Of a stretch of DNA of 64,000 nt, positions 39,834 to 48,131 are shown one piece after another. The translations under genes and the position numbers were made by a program. Each line of letters begins with the position of its first letter. Positions within the stretch are counted from its first letter, which is position 1. Source of the stretch: Clostridia bacterium (GTDB lineage: Bacteria; Bacillota; Clostridia; Peptostreptococcales; Anaerovoracaceae); contig JAKSSK010000002.1 in NCBI GenBank assembly GCA_024403135.1, forward strand, positions 1 to 64,000, written 5' to 3'. Below the pieces are notes generated by a model. It saw nothing but the letters and a program-made list of their open reading frames with translations. It did no database searches and was not told where the DNA came from.

Positions 39834-40536
39834 ACTTCTTACCTCCCGCTTCATATAGCATCTTAAGCTCATCATCCGTTAGCTTCATGGTCACCTTTAG
39901 CTTTTCAAGTAGCTCATCTGTAGGGACGTAGTTTTGGTTGTTACAGATTACTACAAACAGTGGCTTAGGAATGCCCAGCTTGCTAAAAGTTATATCCCCA
40001 TCTTGAAGCTTTTTATCGTATAACTTTAGGAAGACCTTGGAAAAGGAAGTCTTCTCCGCATCCAGTATGTCCTTTCTCACAACAACGTAGTGAGGCTCAT
40101 ACTGATTTAAGTACCCCTGGCTGTGTTCTAGGATAGGGAAACCTTTTTCAATGTACTCATCTAGGAATTTTCTGAACTCCTTGTACTCAAAGGTAAAATG
40201 CCCTTCCCTAACCACGTCGTAAAGTTCCTGAAGGTTTTCCTCTAAAGCGGCGTAATCCCTTTCAGTGGATAAGCTTCTAGCAAGGATATCTTTAAGCTTT
40301 TCGATGGTCAGATTGCCCTCAGTAATGCCGTTAAGGTAGACCCTGTAGTATCCGCCACCTATGTCCTCGCATAGGTAAGACGCCTGATCCTTTAGGGCCT
40401 CTTTGTACTCCCTATCTATGTCAATTTCCTCATCCATGCCAAAGGTGTGCTGATAGATTAGCTTTACAGCATCCTCCATATCCATGTTTGGATAAAGGCT
40501 AGTATTACGTTTTATGATTTCCTTTAAAGTTTCCAT
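39820..40536 (-). CDS. Hypothetical protein
   Basis: About 238 residues, mostly helical and charged, cytoplasmic. Visible blocks: METLKEIIKRNTSLYPNMDMEDAVKLIYQHTFG, GGYYRVYLNGITEGNL, and KFLDEYIEKGFPILEHSQGYLNQYEPHYVVVRKD. I know no named family, though small Clostridial proteins of this style are common. The frame runs further upstream to 40713, antisense to the aldo/keto reductase, but conserved-looking sequence begins at the ATG 40536. That ATG has no Shine-Dalgarno; TATAAT with TGA before it (40544-40549) lies 7 nt upstream, so a leaderless mRNA is likely. It is coupled to the following gene. Confidence 0.6.
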   Translation of the reverse strand: METLKEIIKRNTSLYPNMDMEDAVKLIYQHTFGMDEEIDIDREYKEALKDQASYLCEDIGGGYYRVYLNGITEGNLTIEKLKDILARSLSTERDYAALEENLQELYDVVREGHFTFEYKEFRKFLDEYIEKGFPILEHSQGYLNQYEPHYVVVRKDILDAEKTSFSKVFLKLYDKKLQDGDITFSKLGIPKPLFVVICNNQNYVPTDELLEKLKVTMKLTDDELKMLYEAGGKKYAQD

Positions 40537-40543
40537 ACATTGT

Positions 40544-40567
40544 ATTATATCACAAATATGGTATACT
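40544..40567. promoter_or_regulatory. Face-to-face promoters for hypothetical gene and aldo/keto reductase
   Basis: Leftward extended -10: TGA-TATAAT (40544-40549), 7 nt before ATG 40536. Rightward extended -10: TGG-TATACT (40562-40567), 6 nt before ATG 40574. Neither has a good -35 and neither gene has a Shine-Dalgarno; the start sites fall on or beside the start codons. Confidence 0.6.
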
Positions 40568-40573
40568 TTTGGT

Positions 40574-41491
40574 ATGAAAAAGATTAAACTTGGAAAAACA
40601 AAAATTGAGGTTTCAGAAATTGGCTTCGGTGTTTCACCTATGGGTCCACACCAGGTAGGTTTAAGTGTTGAGGAGGGATCTAAGGTCCTTTCCCACGCCC
40701 TGGACAGGGGCATATCCTTCCTGGATACGGCACAGTTTTACCAGACCTATCCACACATCAAGGAAGCCCTAAAAGGAAGAAGACCGGTCATATCTTCAAA
40801 GTCCCTGGCAGAGGACTATGAGGGAATGAAGATGGCCGTAGAAGAAGCCCTGCATTGCTTCGGCTACGTAGACATCTTCCTTCTTCACGAGGTTAGAACG
40901 GGGGACTTTGAAAAGAGACAAGGAGCCTGGAAGTACCTGGTTGAAGCAAAGGAAAAAGGCCTGGTTAGAGCCATCGGAGTATCCACCCACCACGTGGACG
41001 TGGTTGAAGAAATGGAAAAGGTGAATGAGCTAGATATTATCTTCCCACTGGTTAACTACGCAGGACTAGGCATTAGAAGAGGAGATGAACCTGGTAAGCT
41101 GGAGGATATGGAGAAGGCTATCAGGGAAAGTAAAAAAGGCATCTACACCATGAAGGCCTTTGGAGGAGGACCTCTAATTCATGAATACAAGAAATGTCTT
41201 GACTACAACAGAAGCCTAGGCGCTACCGTTATCGGCTTTACCAGCATAAAGGATGTGGACGACCTGTTCGACTATCTTGATGGTAAGGACGTTAAGGTGG
41301 ATACCTCAAAGAAGATAATGCGCATATCAAGGGATTCCTGCCTGGGATGCGGAAGATGCATTGAAAAGTGTAACAACAAGGCTATCTCCTTCTCAAGGGA
41401 AGATGGACTAGCTATAATAGATACGGATAAATGCATGACCTGCGGCTACTGCACTCCAGTATGCCCTGTTAGAGCAATCGTCTTATATTAA
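40574..41491 (+). CDS. Aldo/keto reductase with C-terminal 2[4Fe-4S] ferredoxin domain
   Basis: About 305 residues. An aldo/keto reductase TIM barrel (about 1-250): KIKLGKTKIEVSEIGFGVSP, DTAQFYQTYPHIKEALKG (catalytic Tyr) and LLHEVR...GVSTHHVDVVEEM. A ferredoxin tail (about 255-305) carries CLGCGRCIEKC and CMTCGYCTPVC, two complete Cx2Cx2Cx3C sets. This fusion is common in anaerobes and probably passes electrons between NAD(P)H-linked substrate and ferredoxin; the substrate is unknown. The start at 40574 has no ribosome binding site and lies 6 nt after an extended -10, so it is probably leaderless. Ends in a terminator. Confidence 0.9.
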   Translation: MKKIKLGKTKIEVSEIGFGVSPMGPHQVGLSVEEGSKVLSHALDRGISFLDTAQFYQTYPHIKEALKGRRPVISSKSLAEDYEGMKMAVEEALHCFGYVDIFLLHEVRTGDFEKRQGAWKYLVEAKEKGLVRAIGVSTHHVDVVEEMEKVNELDIIFPLVNYAGLGIRRGDEPGKLEDMEKAIRESKKGIYTMKAFGGGPLIHEYKKCLDYNRSLGATVIGFTSIKDVDDLFDYLDGKDVKVDTSKKIMRISRDSCLGCGRCIEKCNNKAISFSREDGLAIIDTDKCMTCGYCTPVCPVRAIVLY

Positions 41492-41496
41492 AACTA

Positions 41497-41520
41497 AAAC
41501 CCACTCAGCCGAGTGGGTTT
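41497..41520 (+). terminator. Terminator after aldo/keto reductase gene
   Basis: AAACCCACTC-AGCC-GAGTGGGTTT followed by T's. Confidence 0.85.
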
Positions 41521-41555
41521 CTCTATGTATATATATTATCTTTAGATGAAAGTTA

Positions 41556-42491
41556 TCAATTGGAGCCATCCCCATCGTCACCTTTCATTTTTTCCTTTAC
41601 AAGGACAATAATATCTGTTTTCTTATTTAACTCCATCTTGTTTAAGATGTTGTGTATGTGTGTCTTAACTGTAGCTCCACCTATGTAAAGTGCATCTGCT
41701 ATCTCAGTGTTAGACATTCCTTTAAGTATTAGAGCTATAAGCTCTGTCTCTCTATCTGTTAAAGAGTATTCACTCTTAAGTTCAGCAATTACTTCTTCTT
41801 CAATATATATATTCTTGCTTAACCCTTTGCCTCTTTCTTTTATGAGCTTGCTTTCCTTCATGACCGCATACATGATTAAGATTGATGAAAATGCCCATAT
41901 TACAGCGTAGAAGTTTCCTATTCCCTCGTTATATGTGTCACTAAACATTTCGTATATGCCCTCAATTGCAAGGGCAAGTGAAATAAGGGTCATAGGGATT
42001 GTAAATGTGTTGCCTGTTTTAAAGTGTACTTCCGATATGCCAAGTGCTGTGCAAACCAGAAGAAGCATGGTGATGATGGCATTAAAAGCGTATAGAATTG
42101 GGTCATACATGTCTGGAATGAAGGCAAGCAATATCATTCCTGAAGTTATGTATGAAATGATTAAAGCGTTGTTAATCTTCTTTACAATCTTTCCTTTTAT
42201 TCCAGTAAGGAATCTAGATACAACCACAATCCATAGGAATGAATAGCAAATGCAAAGCGCGTGCCATCCTACGTCGTAGACGATCTTATCGAAGTGGATG
42301 TTGAAAAAGGCATAGTTGTTGTATAAGGGCATGTCAATTATTGACGCTGTAAGCATAGCAAACAGGAATACTTCTACTGAGATGTAAACCCTGCCCAGAT
42401 CTCCCGTTTGTCGCATTAAAATGACGGACACTAGGGATGCCACTACGATTGCCAATATTAATATGTGTATCAATGCCATTATATAGTCCAT
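41556..42491 (-). CDS. Membrane-embedded LuxR-type regulator
   Basis: A 311-residue one-component regulator. Residues 1-215 hold about seven membrane segments in the style of 7TM sensors; residues about 240-300 form a LuxR HTH (LTDRETELIALILKGMSNTEIADALYIGGATVKTHIHNILNKM, with the canonical TVKTH). It would sense a membrane or external signal and bind DNA directly. It lies just after nhaC, separated by a terminator, and may control it. A TATACT box lies upstream (about 42522); the ribosome binding site (GAGATGG) is weak. The ligand is unknown. Confidence 0.85.
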   Translation of the reverse strand: MDYIMALIHILILAIVVASLVSVILMRQTGDLGRVYISVEVFLFAMLTASIIDMPLYNNYAFFNIHFDKIVYDVGWHALCICYSFLWIVVVSRFLTGIKGKIVKKINNALIISYITSGMILLAFIPDMYDPILYAFNAIITMLLLVCTALGISEVHFKTGNTFTIPMTLISLALAIEGIYEMFSDTYNEGIGNFYAVIWAFSSILIMYAVMKESKLIKERGKGLSKNIYIEEEVIAELKSEYSLTDRETELIALILKGMSNTEIADALYIGGATVKTHIHNILNKMELNKKTDIIVLVKEKMKGDDGDGSN

Positions 42492-42558
42492 ACTGCCATC
42501 TCATCTTTCATTTTAGAAAGTATATAACTATTCTAGGTAATAATCAAATGTATAAGCC

Positions 42559-42586
42559 AAAATACCGGGAATCCCCCCGGTATTTT
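42559..42586 (-). terminator. Terminator after nhaC
   Basis: AAAATACCGGG / CCCGGTATTTT, 11 bp, followed by T's on the minus strand; between nhaC and the LuxR gene. Confidence 0.8.
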
Positions 42587-42644
42587 GACATTTTTCAAAG
42601 CTTATATATTAAGAGGATTGAACCTCAAATATATCTTGTTTTGA

Positions 42645-44165
42645 TTAAGCTTCAAGAGCAGCCATAGCTTGCTTCTTTTCTTCTTCTCTTTGTTCTAAGA
42701 TCTTTGCATATTCTTCATCAGTTAACTTAGTCATTGTGATACCAGTGTATCCGAATGTTACTGATACTACAGGGTTTAACCAGTTAAGAATTGCATATGG
42801 AATGTAGCTTGAATCTGGTAATCCTAAGAATGATCTCATAGTAGCACCGCAAGTGTTCCATGGGAAGAAGTTTGAAGTGATTGTACCACAGTCTTCTAGT
42901 GCTCTTGATAAGTTTTCTGGACGAAGCTTCATATCTTCGAATTTTTCCTTGAACATTCTACCAGGAATTACTAGAGCTAAGTATTGGTCGCAGCAAGTAG
43001 CGTTTACGAATAAGCACATTAATTCTGTTGCTAATACTAAGCCGCCTCTGCCCTTTGCAACCTTTAATAGTAATCCAGCGAAAGTACCCATTACGCCTGT
43101 GCAGTCTACGATACCGCCGAAGCACATTGCGGATAGGATGATTGAAATTGTCCAGAACATACCTTGCATACCTGAGCCTGATAATAGACCTGATAATTCG
43201 CCAAGAACGCCTTCAATTTCTTCACTACCGTTAGCGATAACAGCGATTTGATCTTCGTTACCCATTGAGATACCGTTGTTAAGAGTATTGAAGATGTTGT
43301 GAACGATTCCGTCGTCGTAAACTCTGTTAAGAGCATCTTCGTTTAACCAGAATAGAGGTACGCCGATGAATACACCACCGATTAGTGAAGGGATAGCTGG
43401 AAGCTTGCAAGCTACAGCTACGATTACGAATACTGGTGGGATTAGAGTAACAACGCCAATGTATGATGATGCTGTAATGAAATCAGTGATAGCGTTGATT
43501 ACTGATAAGTCAGGTGTTGAGTTTGAAGCATGCATGAAGCCCATTACTGTGAATGCTACTAGTGCGATTACTAGTGAAGTACCAGTAGTGTAAACCATGT
43601 GCTTAATGTGTCCGAATAAAGTAGCGCCTGCCATAGCTGGAGCTAGGTTAGTTGTATCTGACATTGGTGACATCTTGTCGCCGAAGTAAGCACCTGAAAT
43701 TACTGCACCTGCAGTCATAGGGACAGGGAATCCTAAAGCTGTACCTACACCGATTAGAGCTACACCCATTGAACCAGCTGTTGACCATGATGATCCAGTA
43801 GCTAGTGAAACGATTGAGCATAGAACTGCTGCAGTTAATAGGAATACCTTAGGTGAGATGATCTTGATGCCATAGTACATCATTGATGGAATACATCCGC
43901 AAGCCATCCATGAAGCGATCATACAACCTACTACTGAAAGAATCAGGCAAGCTTGCATTGATCTATTGATAGCTGCTAACATACCTTGTTCTAGGTATGC
44001 CCATTTCCATCCATTTAGGCATGCTAGGATACCAGCAAATGATGCTGCTAAGATAAGTGCGATATGTGGTTCACCACCGTTATCCATTAAGATTGACCAC
44101 ATTAATAGGCCGATCATAACTAGGATAATTAAAATGCACTGCCATAGTGGAATTTTTTTACCCAT
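42645..44165 (-). CDS. Na+/H+ antiporter NhaC family protein
   Basis: A 506-residue membrane protein with about 11-12 segments. Family blocks: SLATGSSWSTAGSMGVALIGVG (about 118-140), GAVISGAYFGDKMSPMSDTTNLA (about 152-174, NhaC signature), and FVNATCCDQYLALVIPGRMF with FPWNTCGATM near the C terminus. Family members exchange Na+ for H+, malate for lactate or organic amino acids; the exact substrate is open. AGGAGGA precedes the start. Its promoter carries a TTGTCG/CGACAA operator-like repeat around the -10. A LuxR-type membrane regulator follows. Confidence 0.9.
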   Translation of the reverse strand: MGKKIPLWQCILIILVMIGLLMWSILMDNGGEPHIALILAASFAGILACLNGWKWAYLEQGMLAAINRSMQACLILSVVGCMIASWMACGCIPSMMYYGIKIISPKVFLLTAAVLCSIVSLATGSSWSTAGSMGVALIGVGTALGFPVPMTAGAVISGAYFGDKMSPMSDTTNLAPAMAGATLFGHIKHMVYTTGTSLVIALVAFTVMGFMHASNSTPDLSVINAITDFITASSYIGVVTLIPPVFVIVAVACKLPAIPSLIGGVFIGVPLFWLNEDALNRVYDDGIVHNIFNTLNNGISMGNEDQIAVIANGSEEIEGVLGELSGLLSGSGMQGMFWTISIILSAMCFGGIVDCTGVMGTFAGLLLKVAKGRGGLVLATELMCLFVNATCCDQYLALVIPGRMFKEKFEDMKLRPENLSRALEDCGTITSNFFPWNTCGATMRSFLGLPDSSYIPYAILNWLNPVVSVTFGYTGITMTKLTDEEYAKILEQREEEKKQAMAALEA

Positions 44166-44204
44166 AATAAATCCTCCTTCTTTATGGATTAAAATAAATT
44201 ATTT

Positions 44205-44223
44205 TTGTCGCATTATACGACAA
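44205..44223 (-). promoter_or_regulatory. nhaC -10 flanked by an inverted repeat
   Basis: TTGTCG-CATTATA-CGACAA (44205-44223) places 6-bp inverted arms exactly around the minus-strand -10 (TATAAT, 44212-44217). A protein bound here would block RNA polymerase. The neighbouring LuxR gene product is the obvious candidate, but that is inference. Confidence 0.5.
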
Positions 44224-44260
44224 CTATAATTTATATATATATGTATTAATATACAATCGC

Positions 44261-44303
44261 CCCTAGGGTTGATATTGGTTTACAACCCCATCAACCTTTA
44301 GGG
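44261..44303. repeat. Inverted repeat upstream of nhaC
   Basis: CCCTAGGGTTGAT (44261-44273) pairs with ATCAACCTTTAGGG (44290-44303) with one bulged/mismatched position and a 16-nt loop. It sits between the GntR-ABC operon terminator and the nhaC promoter; no T-tract follows. Purpose unknown. Confidence 0.45.
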
Positions 44304-44335
44304 TTAGAGCCTTGTATTTCCAATGCATAAGAAAA

Positions 44336-44363
44336 CTGACCGCCAAATAATTATGACGGTCAG
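44336..44363 (-). terminator. Terminator after GntR-ABC operon
   Basis: CTGACCG / CGGTCAG with a 14-nt loop followed by TTTT on the minus strand. Confidence 0.7.
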
Positions 44364-44403
44364 CCTCTCTTTTTGATAATATATTTTGAAAGTTACTAAA
44401 AAG

Positions 44404-45243
44404 CTATGCTAGGTTCAGTTTCTTCTTTAATAGAAGAAGGTTTAAAACATATACAATGGCCGCTACTACCGCAAGCACCGCTATCATTACGATAAGAAGT
44501 GTGCTTATTGCGTGGTTAGCCTGCATTATATCTGCGCTGTAAATATCCAATAGCTGCTTTCCTCCAAAAATGCTGGAGAAGATGCTAAATGCTGTGCAGA
44601 TTACGAAGTATACTCCAATACCTGCAAGAAGTTTGTTCTTCTTAGCTATGATTGAACCTATAGTAATTGAAATGTATCCTAGCTCAAGGTTGAAGATGCA
44701 GCCTACTAGAAGTAGGACGATAGCTTCAACGATGAAGATAACTGCGTAGTCTCCATTTTCAGTGAAGAAGATGTTTACTACCTCTTTCATTCCTTCCTTA
44801 AACTCTTCCCAGTTGTTTGAGAAGTATCTCACTGCTGCTAGGCCTCCTGTTAATCCAAGAGCTGCTGCAGTGCAAGCTGTAATCACGTACCATACGAAGC
44901 CTGAAATTGACTTTGATAGTAACACCTGGTTTTCAGTTACAGGTAATGTGAAAGTAAGGTAACCTTCATCTGTAAACATGTTCTTGTAGTATCTATATTG
45001 AACTACAAGCTCAATGATTAATACGTATGCGATGATAACCAAAACGAAGGCTATTATTCCCGCTACGCTAAGTCCATCAACTATTCCCTTTGTTGCAGTA
45101 GGAAGCAGTGTATCCGACTGATCACCTAGGATAGTTCTCTTGATGGATAATACGCCGATTAAAGTTGAAAATGCGGCTATTAGTAAAGTTGGCCACCAAA
45201 TACGCCAAGTGTATTTAAAATCGTATTTTAGTAAATTGCGCAT
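44404..45243 (-). CDS. ABC transporter permease (ABC-2 type)
   Basis: A 279-residue protein with six membrane segments (about 14-34, 60-80, 105-130, 165-185, 200-220, 245-270) and a short cytoplasmic N terminus (MRNLLKYDFKYTWRIWWP). It is the membrane partner of the ATPase encoded just upstream (16-bp overlap) and lies in a YtrA-type GntR operon, the arrangement of Firmicute envelope-stress or antibiotic-response exporters. No substrate signature is visible. The operon ends at a terminator 40 bp downstream. Confidence 0.82.
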   Translation of the reverse strand: MRNLLKYDFKYTWRIWWPTLLIAAFSTLIGVLSIKRTILGDQSDTLLPTATKGIVDGLSVAGIIAFVLVIIAYVLIIELVVQYRYYKNMFTDEGYLTFTLPVTENQVLLSKSISGFVWYVITACTAAALGLTGGLAAVRYFSNNWEEFKEGMKEVVNIFFTENGDYAVIFIVEAIVLLLVGCIFNLELGYISITIGSIIAKKNKLLAGIGVYFVICTAFSIFSSIFGGKQLLDIYSADIMQANHAISTLLIVMIAVLAVVAAIVYVLNLLLLKKKLNLA

Positions 45244-45938
45244 CTGAACACCTCCCTGAATAACTCGTCAAGGGTCTTGCCTGACTCTGCTCTAGCATCG
45301 TCTGCATTTCCTGACTTTAAAATCTTTCCTCCAAATCCCATGAAAGCGAATTCGTCTAGCGCAGGCTCTACATCGTGAATCAGGTGAGTAGTGATAAGCA
45401 CTGCTGAATCAGGGCTGTAGTTACCTATGATAGTGTTAAGTATGTACTCTCTTGACGCTGGATCAACGCCTCCAATTGGTTCATCAAGTAGGTAAAGCTT
45501 GGCATCCCTTGCCATTACCATGATAAGCTGAACCTTTTCCTTAGTTCCTTTTGACAAAGTTTTCAACTGCGATTTTTCTGAGATTCCCAGTTCCTTTAGC
45601 ATCTGTCTTGCTACATCAGGTCTGAAATCTTCATAGAATTCTGTAAAGAACTGGATAAGTTCCCCAACCTTCATCCAGTTGCTGAAATATGTTCTCTCTG
45701 GTAAGTATGAAACTAGTGCCTTAGTCTTTTCTGAGATTGGCTGGCCGCATACCAAAACCTCCCCTTGGCTTGGCTTAAGTAGGCCTGCAATCATCTTGAT
45801 CAATGTAGACTTTCCGCATCCGTTAGGTCCAAGTAGTCCGTAGATCTTTCCGCCTTCAAGCTCGAAGTCTAGCCCGTCTAGTACCATGGTCTTTGAATCG
45901 TATGCCTTAGAAAGTTTCTTACATTCTAATATCTTCAT
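45228..45938 (-). CDS. ABC transporter ATP-binding protein
   Basis: A 236-residue ATPase: Walker A GPNGCGKST (about 37-45), signature LSKGTKEK (about 132-139, a divergent LSGGQ typical of the YtrB/BcrA group), Walker B LYLLDEPIGGVD and H-loop TTH. It drives the permease encoded next. Its start overlaps the GntR gene by 4 bp and its end overlaps the permease gene. Confidence 0.93.
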   Translation of the reverse strand: MKILECKKLSKAYDSKTMVLDGLDFELEGGKIYGLLGPNGCGKSTLIKMIAGLLKPSQGEVLVCGQPISEKTKALVSYLPERTYFSNWMKVGELIQFFTEFYEDFRPDVARQMLKELGISEKSQLKTLSKGTKEKVQLIMVMARDAKLYLLDEPIGGVDPASREYILNTIIGNYSPDSAVLITTHLIHDVEPALDEFAFMGFGGKILKSGNADDARAESGKTLDELFREVFRCAIY

Positions 45939-46303
45939 TTATCCCATCCCTCACTTTCCTTTACTAATTTTAGGATTTCTTCCTTTGAAAGCTGTAAGCG
46001 CTTTGCCCCAGCAATCATTGTATCAATAACCTCTTTGGCTTCCTCGTCCTTCATCTTCTTTAAGATCTTCTCATCTTGAGTGACGAATCTGCCTGAGGTT
46101 CTCCTGCTCTCCAGTATGCCAGCTGTCTCTAGCTCCGCCAGCGCTCTTTGAACAGTATTAGGATTCACTCCAGCCTCAACGGCAAGCTGTCTTACCGATG
46201 GGATTTGTTCTTCCACCTTGTATACGCCGTTTATTATGTCGCACTTTATATGCCTTTCAATCTGCACGTATACGGGAAGCTCACTTGTGAATTTCCAGCT
46301 CAT
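45935..46303 (-). CDS. GntR family regulator, YtrA subfamily
   Basis: A 122-residue regulator: winged helix (about 8-75; PVYVQIERHIKCDIINGVYKVEEQIPSVRQLAVEAGVNPNTVQRALAELETAGILESRRTSGRFV shortened here to its key parts) plus a short C-terminal helical dimerisation tail (about 80-122), the small-effector-domain form of the YtrA group. It heads the ABC operon and probably represses it, relieved by envelope stress or an antibiotic. GAAAGGAG precedes the ATG. A promoter with TACTAA/TAGTAT repeats lies upstream. Confidence 0.9.
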   Translation of the reverse strand: MSWKFTSELPVYVQIERHIKCDIINGVYKVEEQIPSVRQLAVEAGVNPNTVQRALAELETAGILESRRTSGRFVTQDEKILKKMKDEEAKEVIDTMIAGAKRLQLSKEEILKLVKESEGWDK

Positions 46304-46327
46304 GGCTTTCTCCTTTCTGTGTCACTG

Positions 46328-46363
46328 TACTAACATACTAATACAGTAATACAATGTTGTCAA
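46328..46363 (-). promoter_or_regulatory. GntR operon promoter and operator
   Basis: TTGACA (46358-46363), 17-nt spacer, TAGTAT (46335-46340) on the minus strand, a near-consensus promoter. The stretch GTATTACTGTATTAGTATGT contains several TATTA/TAGTA repeats across the -10, and inverted GTATTA...TAGTAC arms (46327-46352), a plausible YtrA-type operator. Confidence 0.65.
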
Positions 46364-46373
46364 TAGGAAAATT

Positions 46374-46399
46374 AAAAAAACCTGCAGATTATCTGCAGG
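46374..46399 (-). terminator. Terminator after ABC exporter gene
   Basis: CCTGCAGAT-T-ATCTGCAGG followed by TTTTTTT on the minus strand. Confidence 0.88.
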
Positions 46400-48131
46400 C
46401 ATTTTGTGTTTCATATAGTTTGGCGTACATTCCGCCCTTTTCTAGAAGCTCTTTGTGGCTTCCCTCTTCAACTATCTTACCCTTATCTATTACTATTATA
46501 TGTCCCGCCTTTCTAATGGTTGAAAGCCTATGGGCTATAATAATTGTAGTCCTTCCTTCAGATAGGCTGTCGAAGGCACTCTGTATCTTAGCTTCAGTTA
46601 CAGAGTCTAGGGCTGATGTTGCTTCATCTAGTATTAGTATTGCCGGGTCTTTAAGTATGGTCCTTGCGATGGATATTCTCTGCTTTTGACCTCCAGAAAG
46701 AAGGGTACCCCTTTCACCTACGTAGGTGTCGAAGCCATCTGGCATATCCAAAATGTCATCGAAGATCTCCGCAAGCTTAGCCGCCTTTATTACCTCTTCA
46801 TCTGTAGCATCAGGTCTACCGTAGCGGATGTTCTCCATGATGGTATCTGCAAACAGGAATACGTCCTGCTGCACTATGCCGATGTTGCTTCTAAGATCGG
46901 TTAGCTTAATATTCTTTACGTTTGTGCCGTCTATTAATATCTCGCCCTTATCCACATCATAAAATCTTGGAATCAGGTGGCACATTGTGGTCTTTCCTCC
47001 GCCTGAAGGTCCAACCAGTGCAATGGTCTTACCTGGGGTAACCTTAAAGCTTACGTCCTCTAGTATTCCCTCTTCATCGTACTTAAATGAGACGTTCTTT
47101 ACCTCTACAAGGCCAGTTGCCTTTTCCATGGAAATGGCATTTTCAGAATCTGTGATTGTAGGCTCAGTTCTCATAATCTCGCCAAACCTCTTTAGGCCAG
47201 CAAAGCCAGACATGAATATTTCAGCAAAGTTTGCAAGCCTTCTAACTGGGTTGATGAAGGCCGCTATGTAAAGACTGAAGGTGATCAAATCTATATAGTT
47301 CATGGACCCCTTCATGATCATAAGGCCGCCCACTGCAATTACTGCTACCTGCATTATGCTGGTAAAGAATTCCTGGGCACCGTTAAACTTGCCCATCTCG
47401 TTATAGAAGCCGGTCTTGGAGTTCCTATAGATGTCGTTATATACGTTGAACTTGTCGTAGTCTATGTCCTCGTTGGCAAAGGCCTGGGAAGTCTTCATGC
47501 CAGATAGCCCAGACTCTATCTCCCCATTTATTAAGGCCATCTTTTCCTTTACCTTCATGGACGCCGCCATCATCCTTCTTCTAAGTGCCATCACAACCAA
47601 TACGAAGATAGGTATTAGAAGTGATACCACGATGGCAAGTCTCCACTCTATGGTGAACATAACTATAAGAGAGCCTACTATTGTTACAAAGGAAATAAGT
47701 ACGTCCTCTGGACCGTGGTGAGCAAGCTCAGTCACCTCGAAAAGGTCTCCCGTCATCCTGTTCATCAGCTGACCTGTAATGTGCTTATCGTAGTAGTCGT
47801 AGCCCAGCTTTTGAAAGTGTGCAAACAGGTCCTTTCTGATGTCCGCTTCAACCCTAATTCCAAACATGTGGCCGTAATATGTGATGATGTACATCAAAAC
47901 CGACTTTAGTAGGAATGCCACAACAACGATGGTGATCAAGGTGAAGAAGGCTCTGTATGCGTTGTTTGGCAGATAGTCGTACATGGCGATCCTTGAAACC
48001 AGCGGAAACGCCACGTCGATTATTGCTGCTAAAAATGCACAGCTCATGTCTAGAGCAAACAGCCCCTTATGTCCCTTAAAATATTGGAAAAATCTTTTTA
48101 TGTCTTTCATTCTACTTTCCGTATTTTTCAA
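46389..48131 (-). CDS. ABC multidrug/lipid exporter (fused permease-ATPase half-transporter)
   Basis: A 580-residue half-transporter. The six-helix type I exporter domain spans about 20-310; the ATPase (about 335-575) has Walker A GPSGGGKTT, Q-loop GIVQQDVFLFADTIMENIRYG, signature LSGGQKQR, Walker B ILILDEATSALD and H-loop IAHRLST. It resembles MsbA/BmrA-type homodimeric exporters of lipids and drugs; the substrate is unknown. It is probably co-transcribed with the GNAT gene, whose end it overlaps by 20 bp. Confidence 0.93.
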   Translation of the reverse strand: MKNTESRMKDIKRFFQYFKGHKGLFALDMSCAFLAAIIDVAFPLVSRIAMYDYLPNNAYRAFFTLITIVVVAFLLKSVLMYIITYYGHMFGIRVEADIRKDLFAHFQKLGYDYYDKHITGQLMNRMTGDLFEVTELAHHGPEDVLISFVTIVGSLIVMFTIEWRLAIVVSLLIPIFVLVVMALRRRMMAASMKVKEKMALINGEIESGLSGMKTSQAFANEDIDYDKFNVYNDIYRNSKTGFYNEMGKFNGAQEFFTSIMQVAVIAVGGLMIMKGSMNYIDLITFSLYIAAFINPVRRLANFAEIFMSGFAGLKRFGEIMRTEPTITDSENAISMEKATGLVEVKNVSFKYDEEGILEDVSFKVTPGKTIALVGPSGGGKTTMCHLIPRFYDVDKGEILIDGTNVKNIKLTDLRSNIGIVQQDVFLFADTIMENIRYGRPDATDEEVIKAAKLAEIFDDILDMPDGFDTYVGERGTLLSGGQKQRISIARTILKDPAILILDEATSALDSVTEAKIQSAFDSLSEGRTTIIIAHRLSTIRKAGHIIVIDKGKIVEEGSHKELLEKGGMYAKLYETQNACR

